From Chloroflexota bacterium (GTDB taxonomy: Bacteria > Chloroflexota > Dehalococcoidia > JACPQK01), in contig JACPQM010000072.1 in NCBI GenBank assembly GCA_016190505.1, positions 1 to 64,000 of the forward strand: 64,000 bases of DNA, read 5' to 3'. Position numbers and translations under genes: made by a program. Shown here piece after piece: positions 24,225 through 32,205 of the stretch (position 1 is the first letter of the stretch; each line of letters starts with the position of its first letter). Below the pieces are notes generated by a model that saw nothing but the letters and a program-made list of their open reading frames with translations, did not search any database and was not told the origin of the DNA.

Positions 24225-24605
24225 ATGAGGAGACTCCTGTCGCTGCTCCTGGTTGTAAGCATAGCGCTGTCTCTGGGCATCCTGGGCCCCGCTAGCGTGG
24301 CTTTGGCTGACCCGGGACCGGGGAAAGACGGCAGAGGCGACGAAGAGGATATCGAGGACGTTCTTAAGGATATCCGAGGTCTGAGAGACGTCCGCGACCT
24401 GAGAGATGTCCGGGACCTGGATGACCTCCGGGATGTCCTAGACATCTTCGACATAGACATCGAGGACCTGTTCGAAGAAGAGGAGGACATTGACGAGGTC
24501 CTGGAGGAGATCCTGGAAGAGTTCGAGGAGCTCAGCATATTCGCCCCACTGCGGGTAGTGCGGCTGTTGAGGCTACTCTTGCTCCTGGAGCTGCTGAACC
24601 CGTGA
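24225..24605 (+). CDS. Secreted acidic repeat protein with hydrophobic C-terminus
   Basis: A 126-aa protein of unknown function. A signal peptide ending VALAD is followed by a Gly-rich acidic stretch, short R-D-[LV] repeats (RDVRDLRDVRDL), a run of acidic residues, and a C-terminal helix RVVRLLRLLLLLELLNP that is both basic and hydrophobic. That end could insert into a membrane or dimerise. It shares the signal-peptide style and the leader hairpin with the two hendecad proteins upstream but is not clearly homologous to them. A strong terminator follows. Confidence 0.75.
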   Translation: MRRLLSLLLVVSIALSLGILGPASVALADPGPGKDGRGDEEDIEDVLKDIRGLRDVRDLRDVRDLDDLRDVLDIFDIDIEDLFEEEEDIDEVLEEILEEFEELSIFAPLRVVRLLRLLLLLELLNP

Positions 24606-24638
24606 ACTGAGCCTACGCCAGCGCTAGGGCTTGCGTTT

Positions 24639-24668
24639 GCAAGGCCGCCGGTACTCCGGCGGCCTTGC
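24639..24668. terminator. Strong bidirectional terminator
   Basis: GCAAGGCCGCCGG and CCGGCGGCCTTGC form a 13-bp perfect stem around TACT, between convergent genes. CTTATCT follows on the plus strand. Confidence 0.8.
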
Positions 24669-24677
24669 CTTATCTCG

Positions 24678-25163
24678 CTAATGCGGGCGGGTCACCGAGA
24701 TGCTGACCGGCGCCGGCTCTCCAGGGTGCCAGAAGATGACCACTTTGCCGTAGGTGTCCTCCAGGCTGGCGACCACTTCCGCGGCCTCCTTCTCGCTCAG
24801 GCCGGGCAGGCTGGCCTCGACCTGGGGAATCTCGGTCTCGTGGTAGTGCCAGTTCGCCTTCTCCGCTTCCGGCAGCCCGGCGAAGAGCTGGGGGCTGATT
24901 ATGGTCTCCACGCCGATGAGCCGGGCGTTGGCCTCGTCGCTATCGAACAGCAGGCACTGGCTCACCTGGTCGTTGATGGCCTTGCAGTAGTGGTGCACCA
25001 CCAGGTCGGGCGCATCGTTGATGTGTTTCTTGGCGTCAATGTGCAGTGCAAACCCCGCAGACGGCGCTTCCGCAGCCGCTGGCTGTTTCGAGCAACCGCC
25101 CAGGACTCCTGCCACCACGAATAGCGCTGCTACCAGTGCTGACCAGAGATTGGCCTTGACCAT
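24678..25163 (-). CDS. DUF1264 family lipoprotein
   Basis: 161-aa lipoprotein (lipobox VLGGC) whose mature part matches the DUF1264 family as I remember it, related to plant oil-body-associated proteins: KKHINDAPDLVVHHYCK, CLLFDSDEANARLIGVE, IISPQLFAGLPEAEKANWHYH, GKVVIFWHPG. Several conserved His residues suggest a metal or heme site, but the function is not known in bacteria. GGGAGG precedes the start. It converges with the secreted-protein cluster. Confidence 0.85.
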   Translation of the reverse strand: MVKANLWSALVAALFVVAGVLGGCSKQPAAAEAPSAGFALHIDAKKHINDAPDLVVHHYCKAINDQVSQCLLFDSDEANARLIGVETIISPQLFAGLPEAEKANWHYHETEIPQVEASLPGLSEKEAAEVVASLEDTYGKVVIFWHPGEPAPVSISVTRPH

Positions 25164-25288
25164 TGTTGCCTCCCTTCACCGAGAACCCTGCCATCTCCTT
25201 ATTGTAGCCTGCGCCAGGTCCTTTCGAAGCTGAGCGGTTCCTGCTATCATCCCCCTAGACGCGTACATGATTGATTATGGTGGTGGAC

Positions 25289-26305
25289 ATGGCCAAGAAT
25301 AGCGACATCAGCATCCAGGTGGCACCCGGCATCTACCGGGTCAGGGTGCCCATCCCCGACAACCCCCTGGGCCATCTGAACTGCTATCTGGTTGAGGGCA
25401 AGAATGGATGGCTCATGGTGGACACGGGCTGGTACACGCCGGACGCGTTCAGCGCCCTCGAGGCGGGACTCCGAGGCCTGGACTTGGGCTTTGCCGACAT
25501 CGCCACCATCGTGGTCACCCACGTCCACCCCGACCACTTCGGGCTGGCGGGCCGCATCAAACAGATATCCCCCAAGACTGAGCTGGTGACCCACCGCTGG
25601 GAGGTGGACCTTATTGAGTCGCGCTACATCCGTCTCTCTGACCTCCGGGAGAAGATGTACCAGATGCTGGCCCGCCACGGGGTCCCGGCGGCGGACCTGC
25701 CTTTGCTGGGGTCTGCGTCCATGCCGGCCATTCAGTTCGTCACGGTTACCCTGCCCGACAGGACGGTATACGGCGGCGAGATAATCTCCACCGGGGTCTA
25801 CGACCTGGAGCTAATCTGGACCCCGGGGCACTCCTCGGGCCACATCTGCCTGTATGAGCCTCAGAACCAGGTGCTGTTCTCCGGCGACCACGTGCTGCCC
25901 AAGATCACCCCCAACATCAGCCGGAACGTGCAGTCAGGGGACAACCCTCTGGGCGATTTCATAGGCTCTCTCCACAAGATCGAGAACCTTCCGGCGAAAG
26001 TGGTGCTGCCTGCCCATGAGGACACGTTCACCGACCTCAAAGGCAGGATTGGGCAGATCCTGGTCCACCACCACAGGCGTGAGGCGGAGATCAAAGAGGC
26101 CATCAGCCAACGGCCCTTGAGCGCCTACGACGTTTCATCCCGCATCACCTGGGACATACCCCTGGCCTGGGAGCAGTTCCCGGCGCTACACAAGCGCTCG
26201 GCGGTCACTGAGACGCTGGCCCACCTGGACTGGATGCGGTGGAAGGGCCAGGTGGAACGCCTAGAGCAGGACGGGGTCTACCTGTACCGCGCCGTGGGGG
26301 CGTAG
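25289..26305 (+). CDS. Metallo-beta-lactamase-fold hydrolase
   Basis: 338-aa MBL hydrolase. The metal motif THVHPDHFG, the downstream WTPGHSSGHICLYE, FSGDHVLPKITPN and LPAHEDTFTD give a full set of dinuclear zinc or iron ligands. A C-terminal helical extension follows, as in the LACTB2/hydrolase group. Start choice: ATG 25289 (MAKN) has GGTGG upstream; TTG 25271 and ATG 25277 are alternatives. The substrate is unknown; such enzymes cleave thioesters, phosphodiesters or lactones. Confidence 0.85.
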   Translation: MAKNSDISIQVAPGIYRVRVPIPDNPLGHLNCYLVEGKNGWLMVDTGWYTPDAFSALEAGLRGLDLGFADIATIVVTHVHPDHFGLAGRIKQISPKTELVTHRWEVDLIESRYIRLSDLREKMYQMLARHGVPAADLPLLGSASMPAIQFVTVTLPDRTVYGGEIISTGVYDLELIWTPGHSSGHICLYEPQNQVLFSGDHVLPKITPNISRNVQSGDNPLGDFIGSLHKIENLPAKVVLPAHEDTFTDLKGRIGQILVHHHRREAEIKEAISQRPLSAYDVSSRITWDIPLAWEQFPALHKRSAVTETLAHLDWMRWKGQVERLEQDGVYLYRAVGA

Positions 26306-26574
26306 GGGCGACAGCATAGCGGCAATTCGTGGATCCCCCCTACGGTGAACGCCTTGTGGTGGGTTCCGCTTCGCTTCACCCACCCTACACTACACCTTTG
26401 TGCTCCGCTGGAACCATCGGGATGACGAGACTGCGATGTTCCTTCTCATTGCTGGTCGGCTTCGTCTTTCTCCGACAAAGGCCGAGTAGCCGCTCTGACC
26501 AAGGCTTCAAAGTCGGCCTTTGTGAAAGGCCTCTATGTCATTTCCCTTGATTCGCTGTGGCATACCCAACCTGC
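26306..26574. other. Intergenic region with repeat fragments
   Basis: No convincing gene. It holds a degenerate GTAGGGGC/CCCCTACGG pair near 26303-26345, a GTGGGTTCCGC-type repeat listed next, and a stretch of lower GC that leads into the Ntn-hydrolase island. Confidence 0.5.
26356..26387. repeat. GTGGGTT-CCGC repeat
   Basis: GTGGTGGGTTCCGC followed by CACCCACCCTAC. An inverted version of the same element occurs at 42264-42294 (GTAGGGTGGG ... GCGGAACCCACC), so this is a dispersed repeat. Confidence 0.55.
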
Positions 26575-26760
26575 CTATGTCGTCACTTGTATCTGGCCGA
26601 CCTCAGTGTCGCCGAGAATACTATCCACCAACCGCTCTGTGGCAGTCTTTACTACGGGCTGCATGTTCATCCTTCTGGGCATGTCGCTAGCAAGCAGTTC
26701 TTCAACGAAGGCATCTATCGCCCTATCTGGTTTCGCCTTGAAGTAATCAGCTAGGTTCAT
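26575..26760 (-). CDS. Small hypothetical protein coupled to the Ntn-hydrolase
   Basis: A 61-aa ORF (MNLADYFKAKPDRAIDAFVEELLASDMPRR...) that overlaps the Ntn-hydrolase gene by 14 nt and has a perfect GGAGG 7 nt before its ATG. It is predicted helical and has no recognisable domain. The overlap and strong SD argue that it is real and made together with the enzyme. It may be a partner or regulator, but that is only context. Confidence 0.65.
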   Translation of the reverse strand: MNLADYFKAKPDRAIDAFVEELLASDMPRRMNMQPVVKTATERLVDSILGDTEVGQIQVTT

Positions 26761-27559
26761 TGGTTGCCTCCAATCGCAGCTTCTCCAACTGCGGAACAGT
26801 GTTTCTCTCGTAGAGCTTTCTCATCTGCTGACGATGCTTCTCATAAATAATGTTCAGCATCCTGATAAAGGTACTTCCGTCGTGATACGAGACGGCTGGC
26901 GTGCCTCTTTCTAGGACATAAATGTCAGTGCACTGGCCTACTCCGCCAGCAATCTCAGCACCTTTCTTTGCCTGATACGCGAAGTAGATAGCCTCTTTCA
27001 GCGGTGTGTTGAATTTGAAGCCATTAACCATGTAAAAATGTGCCGCGTGCGGTTCACCGATCCCTATGGCCGCATGCCCAATGGAGTGCGCAGTACTAAA
27101 CACCCCATACTCACCGACTACGTAAATCTTAGGTTGGTTCTCGTCGAAGCCACAGACGATAAACTCGACATTCAGCTTCGCACTTCCAAGCCTGTCGTAA
27201 ACCCGTTGCTGTACAGGCGGCGGATACATCCCAGGGTTCTTATTGAAGGTAGCAAGGTCTAAGCCTAACGATTCGAGGAGAACCCTGCTGGCAATCCTGT
27301 TGCCATACTTCACGTAAAACGCAGAGAATTCCTCGATAAATTCTTGCATAGTCTTTCCGTCGAGATGGTATTTGTGCGACATGATGTCGTCGGCAAAAGT
27401 AGTCGCTCCAGCGTACCCAACCAGGTAACTCCCTAAGCTCCTGATGTTTGGGCTGTCGTGCTCAAACTGATAGGTCAGATGCGCACGAGCCAACATTCTA
27501 TCCGACGCCATGATAAGCGCATTGCCCTTGTCGGCAATAGAGGCAAGGACAATCGTCAT
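26747..27559 (-). CDS. Proteasome/HslV-like Ntn-hydrolase, uncharacterised
   Basis: 270 aa from ATG 27559, which is preceded by AGGAGG; the track start 12 codons earlier is rejected. After Met removal Thr would be N-terminal (MTIVLASIADKGNALIMASDRM), matching the T1 ... D17 pattern of proteasome beta and HslV, and SLGSYLVGYAGATTFADDI matches the next strands. The residue aligned with catalytic Lys33 appears to be Asn (PNIRSL against KKVRRL), so peptidase activity is uncertain. The gene and its small neighbours are clearly lower in GC than the rest of the window, which suggests transfer. Target and partners are unknown. Confidence 0.65.
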   Translation of the reverse strand: MTIVLASIADKGNALIMASDRMLARAHLTYQFEHDSPNIRSLGSYLVGYAGATTFADDIMSHKYHLDGKTMQEFIEEFSAFYVKYGNRIASRVLLESLGLDLATFNKNPGMYPPPVQQRVYDRLGSAKLNVEFIVCGFDENQPKIYVVGEYGVFSTAHSIGHAAIGIGEPHAAHFYMVNGFKFNTPLKEAIYFAYQAKKGAEIAGGVGQCTDIYVLERGTPAVSYHDGSTFIRMLNIIYEKHRQQMRKLYERNTVPQLEKLRLEATNEPS

Positions 27560-27744
27560 CGGGACCAGCCTCCTACGTAGGACGGCTGAAGGCAACTACC
27601 TACTTCCGCTGGTATCATGGCATGCTTGAACGGGCTTGCCAAATCTCCCGTTCCGATAGCAGTCTCGTGTTTTGAATTGTGGGAATCACCATCCCTGTCT
27701 TCAATGCTGCCGTTTTCGCACAGCACAACAAGACAGATAGTCAA
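27556..27744 (-). CDS. Possible small leader protein of the Ntn-hydrolase operon
   Basis: A 62-codon frame starting at TTG 27744 (LTICLVVLCENGSIED...), with a very strong AAAGGAGGAGG site 4 nt upstream and its stop overlapping the Ntn-hydrolase start (ATGA). The promoter at 27790-27817 would place its start about 40 nt into the mRNA. No homology is recognised, and it may instead be a translated leader. Confidence 0.4.
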   Translation of the reverse strand: MTICLVVLCENGSIEDRDGDSHNSKHETAIGTGDLASPFKHAMIPAEVGSCLQPSYVGGWSR

Positions 27745-27789
27745 AGAACCTCCTCCTTTAGGCACGGGGCAGGTATCCCAGCATCCCGC

Positions 27790-27817
27790 ATTATAAAGCG
27801 CAGGCGGGGATTGTCAA
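27790..27817 (-). promoter_or_regulatory. Perfect consensus promoter of the Ntn-hydrolase operon
   Basis: On the minus strand TTGACA (27812-27817) and TATAAT (27790-27795) are both perfect, with a 16-nt spacer. This predicts strong constitutive expression of the low-GC micro-operon. Confidence 0.8.
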
Positions 27818-27948
27818 GGGTTTTAGTAACATGAACTTAGCCCAAAACCACGCTGGGTCCTTCGCCGTTGCTTGTCCCCAACGGATAATTATCTTCATGA
27901 GTTGCCGCTACGGGGTACAGGGAGGGGCACCCCGATCCATCAGGGCCC

Positions 27949-30129
27949 TTACGTCCGCTTCTCCAACGGTGCGAAGGACAGCATGAGCTTCTTGACCCCA
28001 GCCTGGCCTTTGAAGGCCACGGTCACCTCGTGGTCGTCCCGCACGGGGAGGCAGCTTATCACCACGCCGTCGCCAAAGACGGTGTGCCGCACCAGGTCTC
28101 CCTTCTCGAACAGGGGCCTGGGCTTTTCCCGAACAGGCTCAGGCCGCGGCGGCAGCGGCGCCCACACCGGGGCGGCCCGCCAGGCCGGCGCCTCTGGCCG
28201 CACGATTAGCTCCGCGGGTATGTCCTTCAAGAAGCGCGAGGGCAAGCGGTCCCCGTCTTCCTGCATGCCCTGGTAGCCCCGGCGCTTCGCCCGGGTGAGG
28301 AACACCCGCTCCTTGGCCCTGGTGATGCCCACGTAGCACAGGCGGCGCTCTTCCTCCATCTGGGAGGGGCTGTCGAAGGAGCGGACGTGGGGCAACAGCC
28401 CTTCCTCGAGCCCGGTGAGAAAGACCACGGGGAACTCCAGCCCCTTGGCCTGGTGGAGCGTGATCAGGCTGACCGCGGGGAGCTTCCCGTCCAGCGAGTC
28501 CACGTCCGATACCAGAGAGACGCCCTCCAGGAAGGCGCCCAGCGCCTCGTCCGGGGGCAGGTCCTGGTAGTCGCCGGCCACAGTACGCAGCTCCAGCAGG
28601 TTGTCCCACCTGTCCTTGCCGTCTGGGGTATGCTCCAGCAGGTACTCCCGGTAGCGGGTCTCTTCGAGCAGCGTGTTCAGCAGTTCGACCAGGCCCACCT
28701 CCCGGCCCTTCTGCCGCAAGCGTTCGATGAGGCGGTAGAACTCGGTCAGGCCGCGCGCGATGCGGGCGGGAAATCCCGACGAGCCGGGACCATCGGCGGA
28801 CAGCCGTTGGAGGGCCTCGTAGGTCGTGACGCCCAACTGTAGCGCCCACCGGGCCAGGTCCTCCTGGGTCCTGGCCCCAATCCCGCGAGGCGGAACGTTG
28901 ATGATGCGGGCCAGGCTGACACTGTCCTGGGGGTTGTGGACCACGCGCAGGTAGGCCAGGATATCCTTGACCTCGTGGCGCTGGTAGAAGCGAATGGCGC
29001 CCACAAGCTGGTGGGGGATGCCGTAACGCAGGAAGGCCTCTTCCAGCGCCCGGGACTGGGCGTTGGTGCGGAACAGCACGGCCACGTCCTGCGGTTTGTA
29101 CTCATCCTTGAGCAGCTTCTCCACCTCGCTGACCACGAAGTGGGCCTCGTCCTGCTCGGTGTAGGTCTGCGCCAGGGTGATGGCGGCGCCGGCCTCATTC
29201 TCGGTCCACAGCAGCTTCGGTTTGCGCTCCACGTTCAGCGAGATGACGTGGTCCGCCGCTTCCAGGATGGTCTTGGTGGAGCGGTAGTTCTGCTCCAGGT
29301 AGACCAGCTTGGCGCCGGGGAAGTCCCGCTCGAAGTTCATGATGTTGCGCAGGTCGGCGTAGCGCCAGGAGTAGATGGACTGGTCTGGGTCGCCCACCAC
29401 GCAGATGTTCCTGTACCTGCCCGCAAGCTGCTTGGCCAGGATGTACTGGACCTGGTTGGTGTCCTGGAACTCGTCCACCAGGACGTGCAGGTAGCGGCCC
29501 TGGTAGCGGGCCAGCACCTCGGGCACCTGCTGAAACAGGCGCACCGGCATCACCAGCAGGTCCTCGAAGTCCAGCGCCTGGCTCTGGGAAAGCAGGGCCT
29601 GGTAGCGCTCATATACCCTGCCCACCACCTCCTCGAAGTAGCTCTTGGCCGTGGCGCTATAGGCCTGGGGGGTGACCAGGGAGTTCTTGGCTTTCTCAAT
29701 GCCGGCCCCGATAGCCTTGGGGTTATACTGCTTGGGGTCCAGGTCCAGCTCCTGCATGCAACGCTTGATGGCGCTTACCTGGTCATCCTCATCGTAGATC
29801 ACAAAGGTGTTGCTCAGGCCCAGGTGGCTGCCCTCCTGGCGCAGAATGCGGGCGCCCAGGGCGTGGAATGTGCCCAGAGTGATGTCCTGCGCCTGGGGTC
29901 CGACCAGCCGGAAGATGCGCTCCTTCATCTCCCGGGCAGCCTTGTTGGTAAAGGTGACCGCCAGGATGCGCCGGGGGCTTACGCCCACTTCCTTGACCAG
30001 ATAGGCCACCCGGTGGGCGATGACCCGCGTCTTGCCGCTGCCCGGTCCCGCCACGATAAGCACCGGCCCCTGGATGTGCTCCACAGCTTCCCGCTGTGCG
30101 GGGTTGAGGCCAGAAAGGATGTCTTCCAT
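27949..30129 (-). CDS. UvrD/PcrA-type DNA helicase
   Basis: Superfamily 1A 3'-5' helicase, 726 aa. Q-motif LNPAQREAVEHIQGP, Walker A AGPGSGKTRVI, DEFQDTNQVQY, VVGDPDQSIYSWRYA, LEQNYRST, TLHQAKGLEFPVVF and YVGITRAKERVFL are all present in order, with a short C-terminal Tudor-like tail (FEKGDLVRHTVFGDGVV) that contacts RNA polymerase in PcrA. It acts in repair and replication restart. A TATAAT lies only 10 nt upstream of the ATG (30139-30144), so the mRNA may be leaderless. Confidence 0.95.
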   Translation of the reverse strand: MEDILSGLNPAQREAVEHIQGPVLIVAGPGSGKTRVIAHRVAYLVKEVGVSPRRILAVTFTNKAAREMKERIFRLVGPQAQDITLGTFHALGARILRQEGSHLGLSNTFVIYDEDDQVSAIKRCMQELDLDPKQYNPKAIGAGIEKAKNSLVTPQAYSATAKSYFEEVVGRVYERYQALLSQSQALDFEDLLVMPVRLFQQVPEVLARYQGRYLHVLVDEFQDTNQVQYILAKQLAGRYRNICVVGDPDQSIYSWRYADLRNIMNFERDFPGAKLVYLEQNYRSTKTILEAADHVISLNVERKPKLLWTENEAGAAITLAQTYTEQDEAHFVVSEVEKLLKDEYKPQDVAVLFRTNAQSRALEEAFLRYGIPHQLVGAIRFYQRHEVKDILAYLRVVHNPQDSVSLARIINVPPRGIGARTQEDLARWALQLGVTTYEALQRLSADGPGSSGFPARIARGLTEFYRLIERLRQKGREVGLVELLNTLLEETRYREYLLEHTPDGKDRWDNLLELRTVAGDYQDLPPDEALGAFLEGVSLVSDVDSLDGKLPAVSLITLHQAKGLEFPVVFLTGLEEGLLPHVRSFDSPSQMEEERRLCYVGITRAKERVFLTRAKRRGYQGMQEDGDRLPSRFLKDIPAELIVRPEAPAWRAAPVWAPLPPRPEPVREKPRPLFEKGDLVRHTVFGDGVVISCLPVRDDHEVTVAFKGQAGVKKLMLSFAPLEKRT

Positions 30130-30193
30130 GTCCAGGGTATTATAGCTGCGGGCGGAAGGCGGGGTCTACGGGTGATAGGCAAGCGTGGTCGGC

Positions 30194-30229
30194 CCCGTTG
30201 CGGCCCCGATGCATCGGGGCCGCTACGGG
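30194..30229. repeat. 36-bp palindrome with CCGCTACGG edge
   Basis: A perfect 24-bp palindrome (GCGGCCCCGATG and its complement, 30200-30223) extends to 36 bp with one mismatched pair. The outer GCGGC/GCCGCTACGG is shared with the 36-bp palindrome at 49674, while the core differs. Confidence 0.65.
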
Positions 30230-30253
30230 ATAGCCGGCGCGGCGGCAATACGG

Positions 30254-30979
30254 CTACACGATCACTTCTACCGGCGTCTTCAGTGGCCGGGTGTGGATGC
30301 CGCACTCACCCCCGCACTTGCTGGTGCCCACCCAGCGGCCACAGCGTTCGTCGGGGCCGGTGGCGATGCGGGTGCAGGGAGCGCAGCCCAGAGAGCGGTA
30401 GCCCTGCAAATAGAGCGGGTTCACGCGGACCTGGTTGAGGGCCAGGTACTGCCACACCTCGCGTTCTTGCCAGAGCAGGATGGGGTTCAGCTTGATCAAG
30501 CCTTTGTCCCGCTGCTCGACCTCCATGAAGTCGGTGCGGGTGCGGCCTTCGGTGCAGCGCAGTCCGGTGACCCAGCACTCGACGTTCATCTGCTCCACGG
30601 CCCAGCGGGTGGGCTTGACCTTGAGGATGTCGCAGCACAGGTCAGGAGCAACCTTGTACAGCTCCGGGTCAGGCAGCGGCTCGTCGTTACGGAAGACGCG
30701 AAGCTCGGGGTAGCGGGCTACCTCTTCCTGCATGAACCTGACTGTCTCGGCGGGCTTGAACCTGGTAGTAATAATGAAGCCGCGGATTTCCGGGGCGACC
30801 CGCTTGGCCAGGTGCCACACGGCGACCGAGTCCTTGCCCAGGCTGTTGGCCACCACCATCCGCTCGCCGAACTCCTCCCAGGCCTCGCGGATGAGGCCCA
30901 GGGAGCGGTCCACCTTCTGGGCGAAGTTCAGGTCCTCGACCAGTGCCTTTAGCTCGTCGGGGCTTGGATTGTCCCGCAT
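30254..30979 (-). CDS. cysH: APS/PAPS reductase (assimilatory, 4Fe-4S type)
   Basis: Reduces adenylyl sulfate or PAPS to sulfite; 241 aa. It has the PP-loop VVANSLGKDSVAVWHLA, the paired-cysteine Fe-S motifs DLCCDILK and GCAPCTR typical of APS reductases, and a C-terminal KCGGECGIHT holding the redox-active Cys. Fe-S cysteines suggest APS as substrate. AAAGGAGG precedes the ATG. It is the last gene of the sulfite reductase operon. Confidence 0.9.
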   Translation of the reverse strand: MRDNPSPDELKALVEDLNFAQKVDRSLGLIREAWEEFGERMVVANSLGKDSVAVWHLAKRVAPEIRGFIITTRFKPAETVRFMQEEVARYPELRVFRNDEPLPDPELYKVAPDLCCDILKVKPTRWAVEQMNVECWVTGLRCTEGRTRTDFMEVEQRDKGLIKLNPILLWQEREVWQYLALNQVRVNPLYLQGYRSLGCAPCTRIATGPDERCGRWVGTSKCGGECGIHTRPLKTPVEVIV

Positions 30980-31044
30980 CTAAGAATAACCTCCTTTGAG
31001 ATTAAGCCCACACAGGGTGCCTATCTGGCTACAACAAGATGACC

Positions 31045-31875
31045 TCACGGCAAGATCCAGGTCACCACCTTGAGATTGAGACCAATCAACAGCGAGCCGG
31101 TCATGAACGCCAAACCCTTGGCGGGCATGCGGCGGCACACATATGCAGCCAGCGGCGCCGTTACCACGCCGCCGACAGCTAGCGCGAGCACCAAGCCAAC
31201 GGGGACCCGGCCCAGACCCTGCCTGAACAGAATGGTGCCCGCCACTGTGGCGGCTACAAAAACCTCGGCCAGATTCACCGTGCCTATGGCATGGCGAGGT
31301 TGCCCCTTCTCGACAAGTAGCACGCCGGAGGTGGCTATGGGACCGTAGGCGCCGGTGAGCCCGTTGACCAGGCCGGCCACAAAACCCAGCACGCCCAGCT
31401 TGCCGGTGGAGTTGTCCCTGGCCTGTGCCGCCAGCCAACGAATACCGCCTTTGGGGCACTCCTCGCAACTCTTGCCCCACCCTTGCACCCCGCAGGGGGC
31501 CCGCCGACGAACGGCTCTCCACACTATGATCAGTCCCATTACCAGCAGGAGAAAGCTTACCCAGGGCCTGGCGGCCGCGGCTGGAATCGAAGTGAGCAGA
31601 AGGCCCCCGAGGATGCCCCCGGCCACTCCGCCAAGGGCCAGTGCCCAGAGCCAGTCCCGCCTCACGTTGCCCAGGCGCCAGTGGGACAGTCCCGAGGCCA
31701 GGCCGGTGACGACCTTGGCCGAGTTGACCACGGCCACGGCTACCGACGGGGCAAAGCCAGTGGAAATCATCAGGGAAGCTGAGAAGACCCCGAACCCCAT
31801 CCCCAGGCTGCCATCCACCATCTGGGCCAGACCGCCAATGGCGGTCACCGCCAGGAACACAAGTGGTCCAGTCAT
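31045..31875 (-). CDS. TauE/SafE-family sulfite/organosulfonate exporter
   Basis: 276-aa membrane protein with seven or eight hydrophobic segments and the duplicated TauE/SafE signature (GGLAQMVDGSLGMGFGVFS; GFVAGLVNGLTGAYGPI). It likely moves sulfite or a related anion across the membrane. The central cytoplasmic loop carries a Cys cluster, CGVQGWGKSCEECP, which is unusual. It lies between tusA-like and cysH in the operon, so a link to sulfite handling is strong. Confidence 0.85.
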   Translation of the reverse strand: MTGPLVFLAVTAIGGLAQMVDGSLGMGFGVFSASLMISTGFAPSVAVAVVNSAKVVTGLASGLSHWRLGNVRRDWLWALALGGVAGGILGGLLLTSIPAAAARPWVSFLLLVMGLIIVWRAVRRRAPCGVQGWGKSCEECPKGGIRWLAAQARDNSTGKLGVLGFVAGLVNGLTGAYGPIATSGVLLVEKGQPRHAIGTVNLAEVFVAATVAGTILFRQGLGRVPVGLVLALAVGGVVTAPLAAYVCRRMPAKGLAFMTGSLLIGLNLKVVTWILP

Positions 31876-31968
31876 GACCTACCCCGAGGTCCGGGGGGAC
31901 AAGTACGCAGTCAATTCTCTGTCCTTCACGCACAGACAAGAAGAAGCGTCACAGACCGCATGGCGAAG

Positions 31969-32205
31969 CTAGTCCGCGCCCCGCCTGATGAGCAGCCGGT
32001 AGTGCCCCTCGCCTTCGGGGTTCACTTCCAGGATGCGGTGCCCCTCGGCCTTAAGGCTGCGGGGCACGTTGCGCATAGGCTCGCCGTCGTCTAGGACTAC
32101 CTCCAGCAACTCCCCGGGGGCCAGTTCTTCCAGCCGGAGCTTGGTGTGCACCCAGTTCATGGGGCATAGTATGCCCCGCAGGTCAAGCTGTGTTTGACTA
32201 GACAT
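31969..32205 (-). CDS. TusA/SirA-like sulfur carrier protein
   Basis: 78-aa TusA-fold protein: LDLRGILCPMNWVHTKLRLEELAPGELLEVVLDD. The sulfur-carrying Cys is present but the motif is CPMN rather than CPxP, a variant often seen next to sulfite reductases. It may carry sulfane sulfur to or from the reductase. Its start overlaps the sulfite reductase stop by 8 nt. Confidence 0.85.
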   Translation of the reverse strand: MSSQTQLDLRGILCPMNWVHTKLRLEELAPGELLEVVLDDGEPMRNVPRSLKAEGHRILEVNPEGEGHYRLLIRRGAD

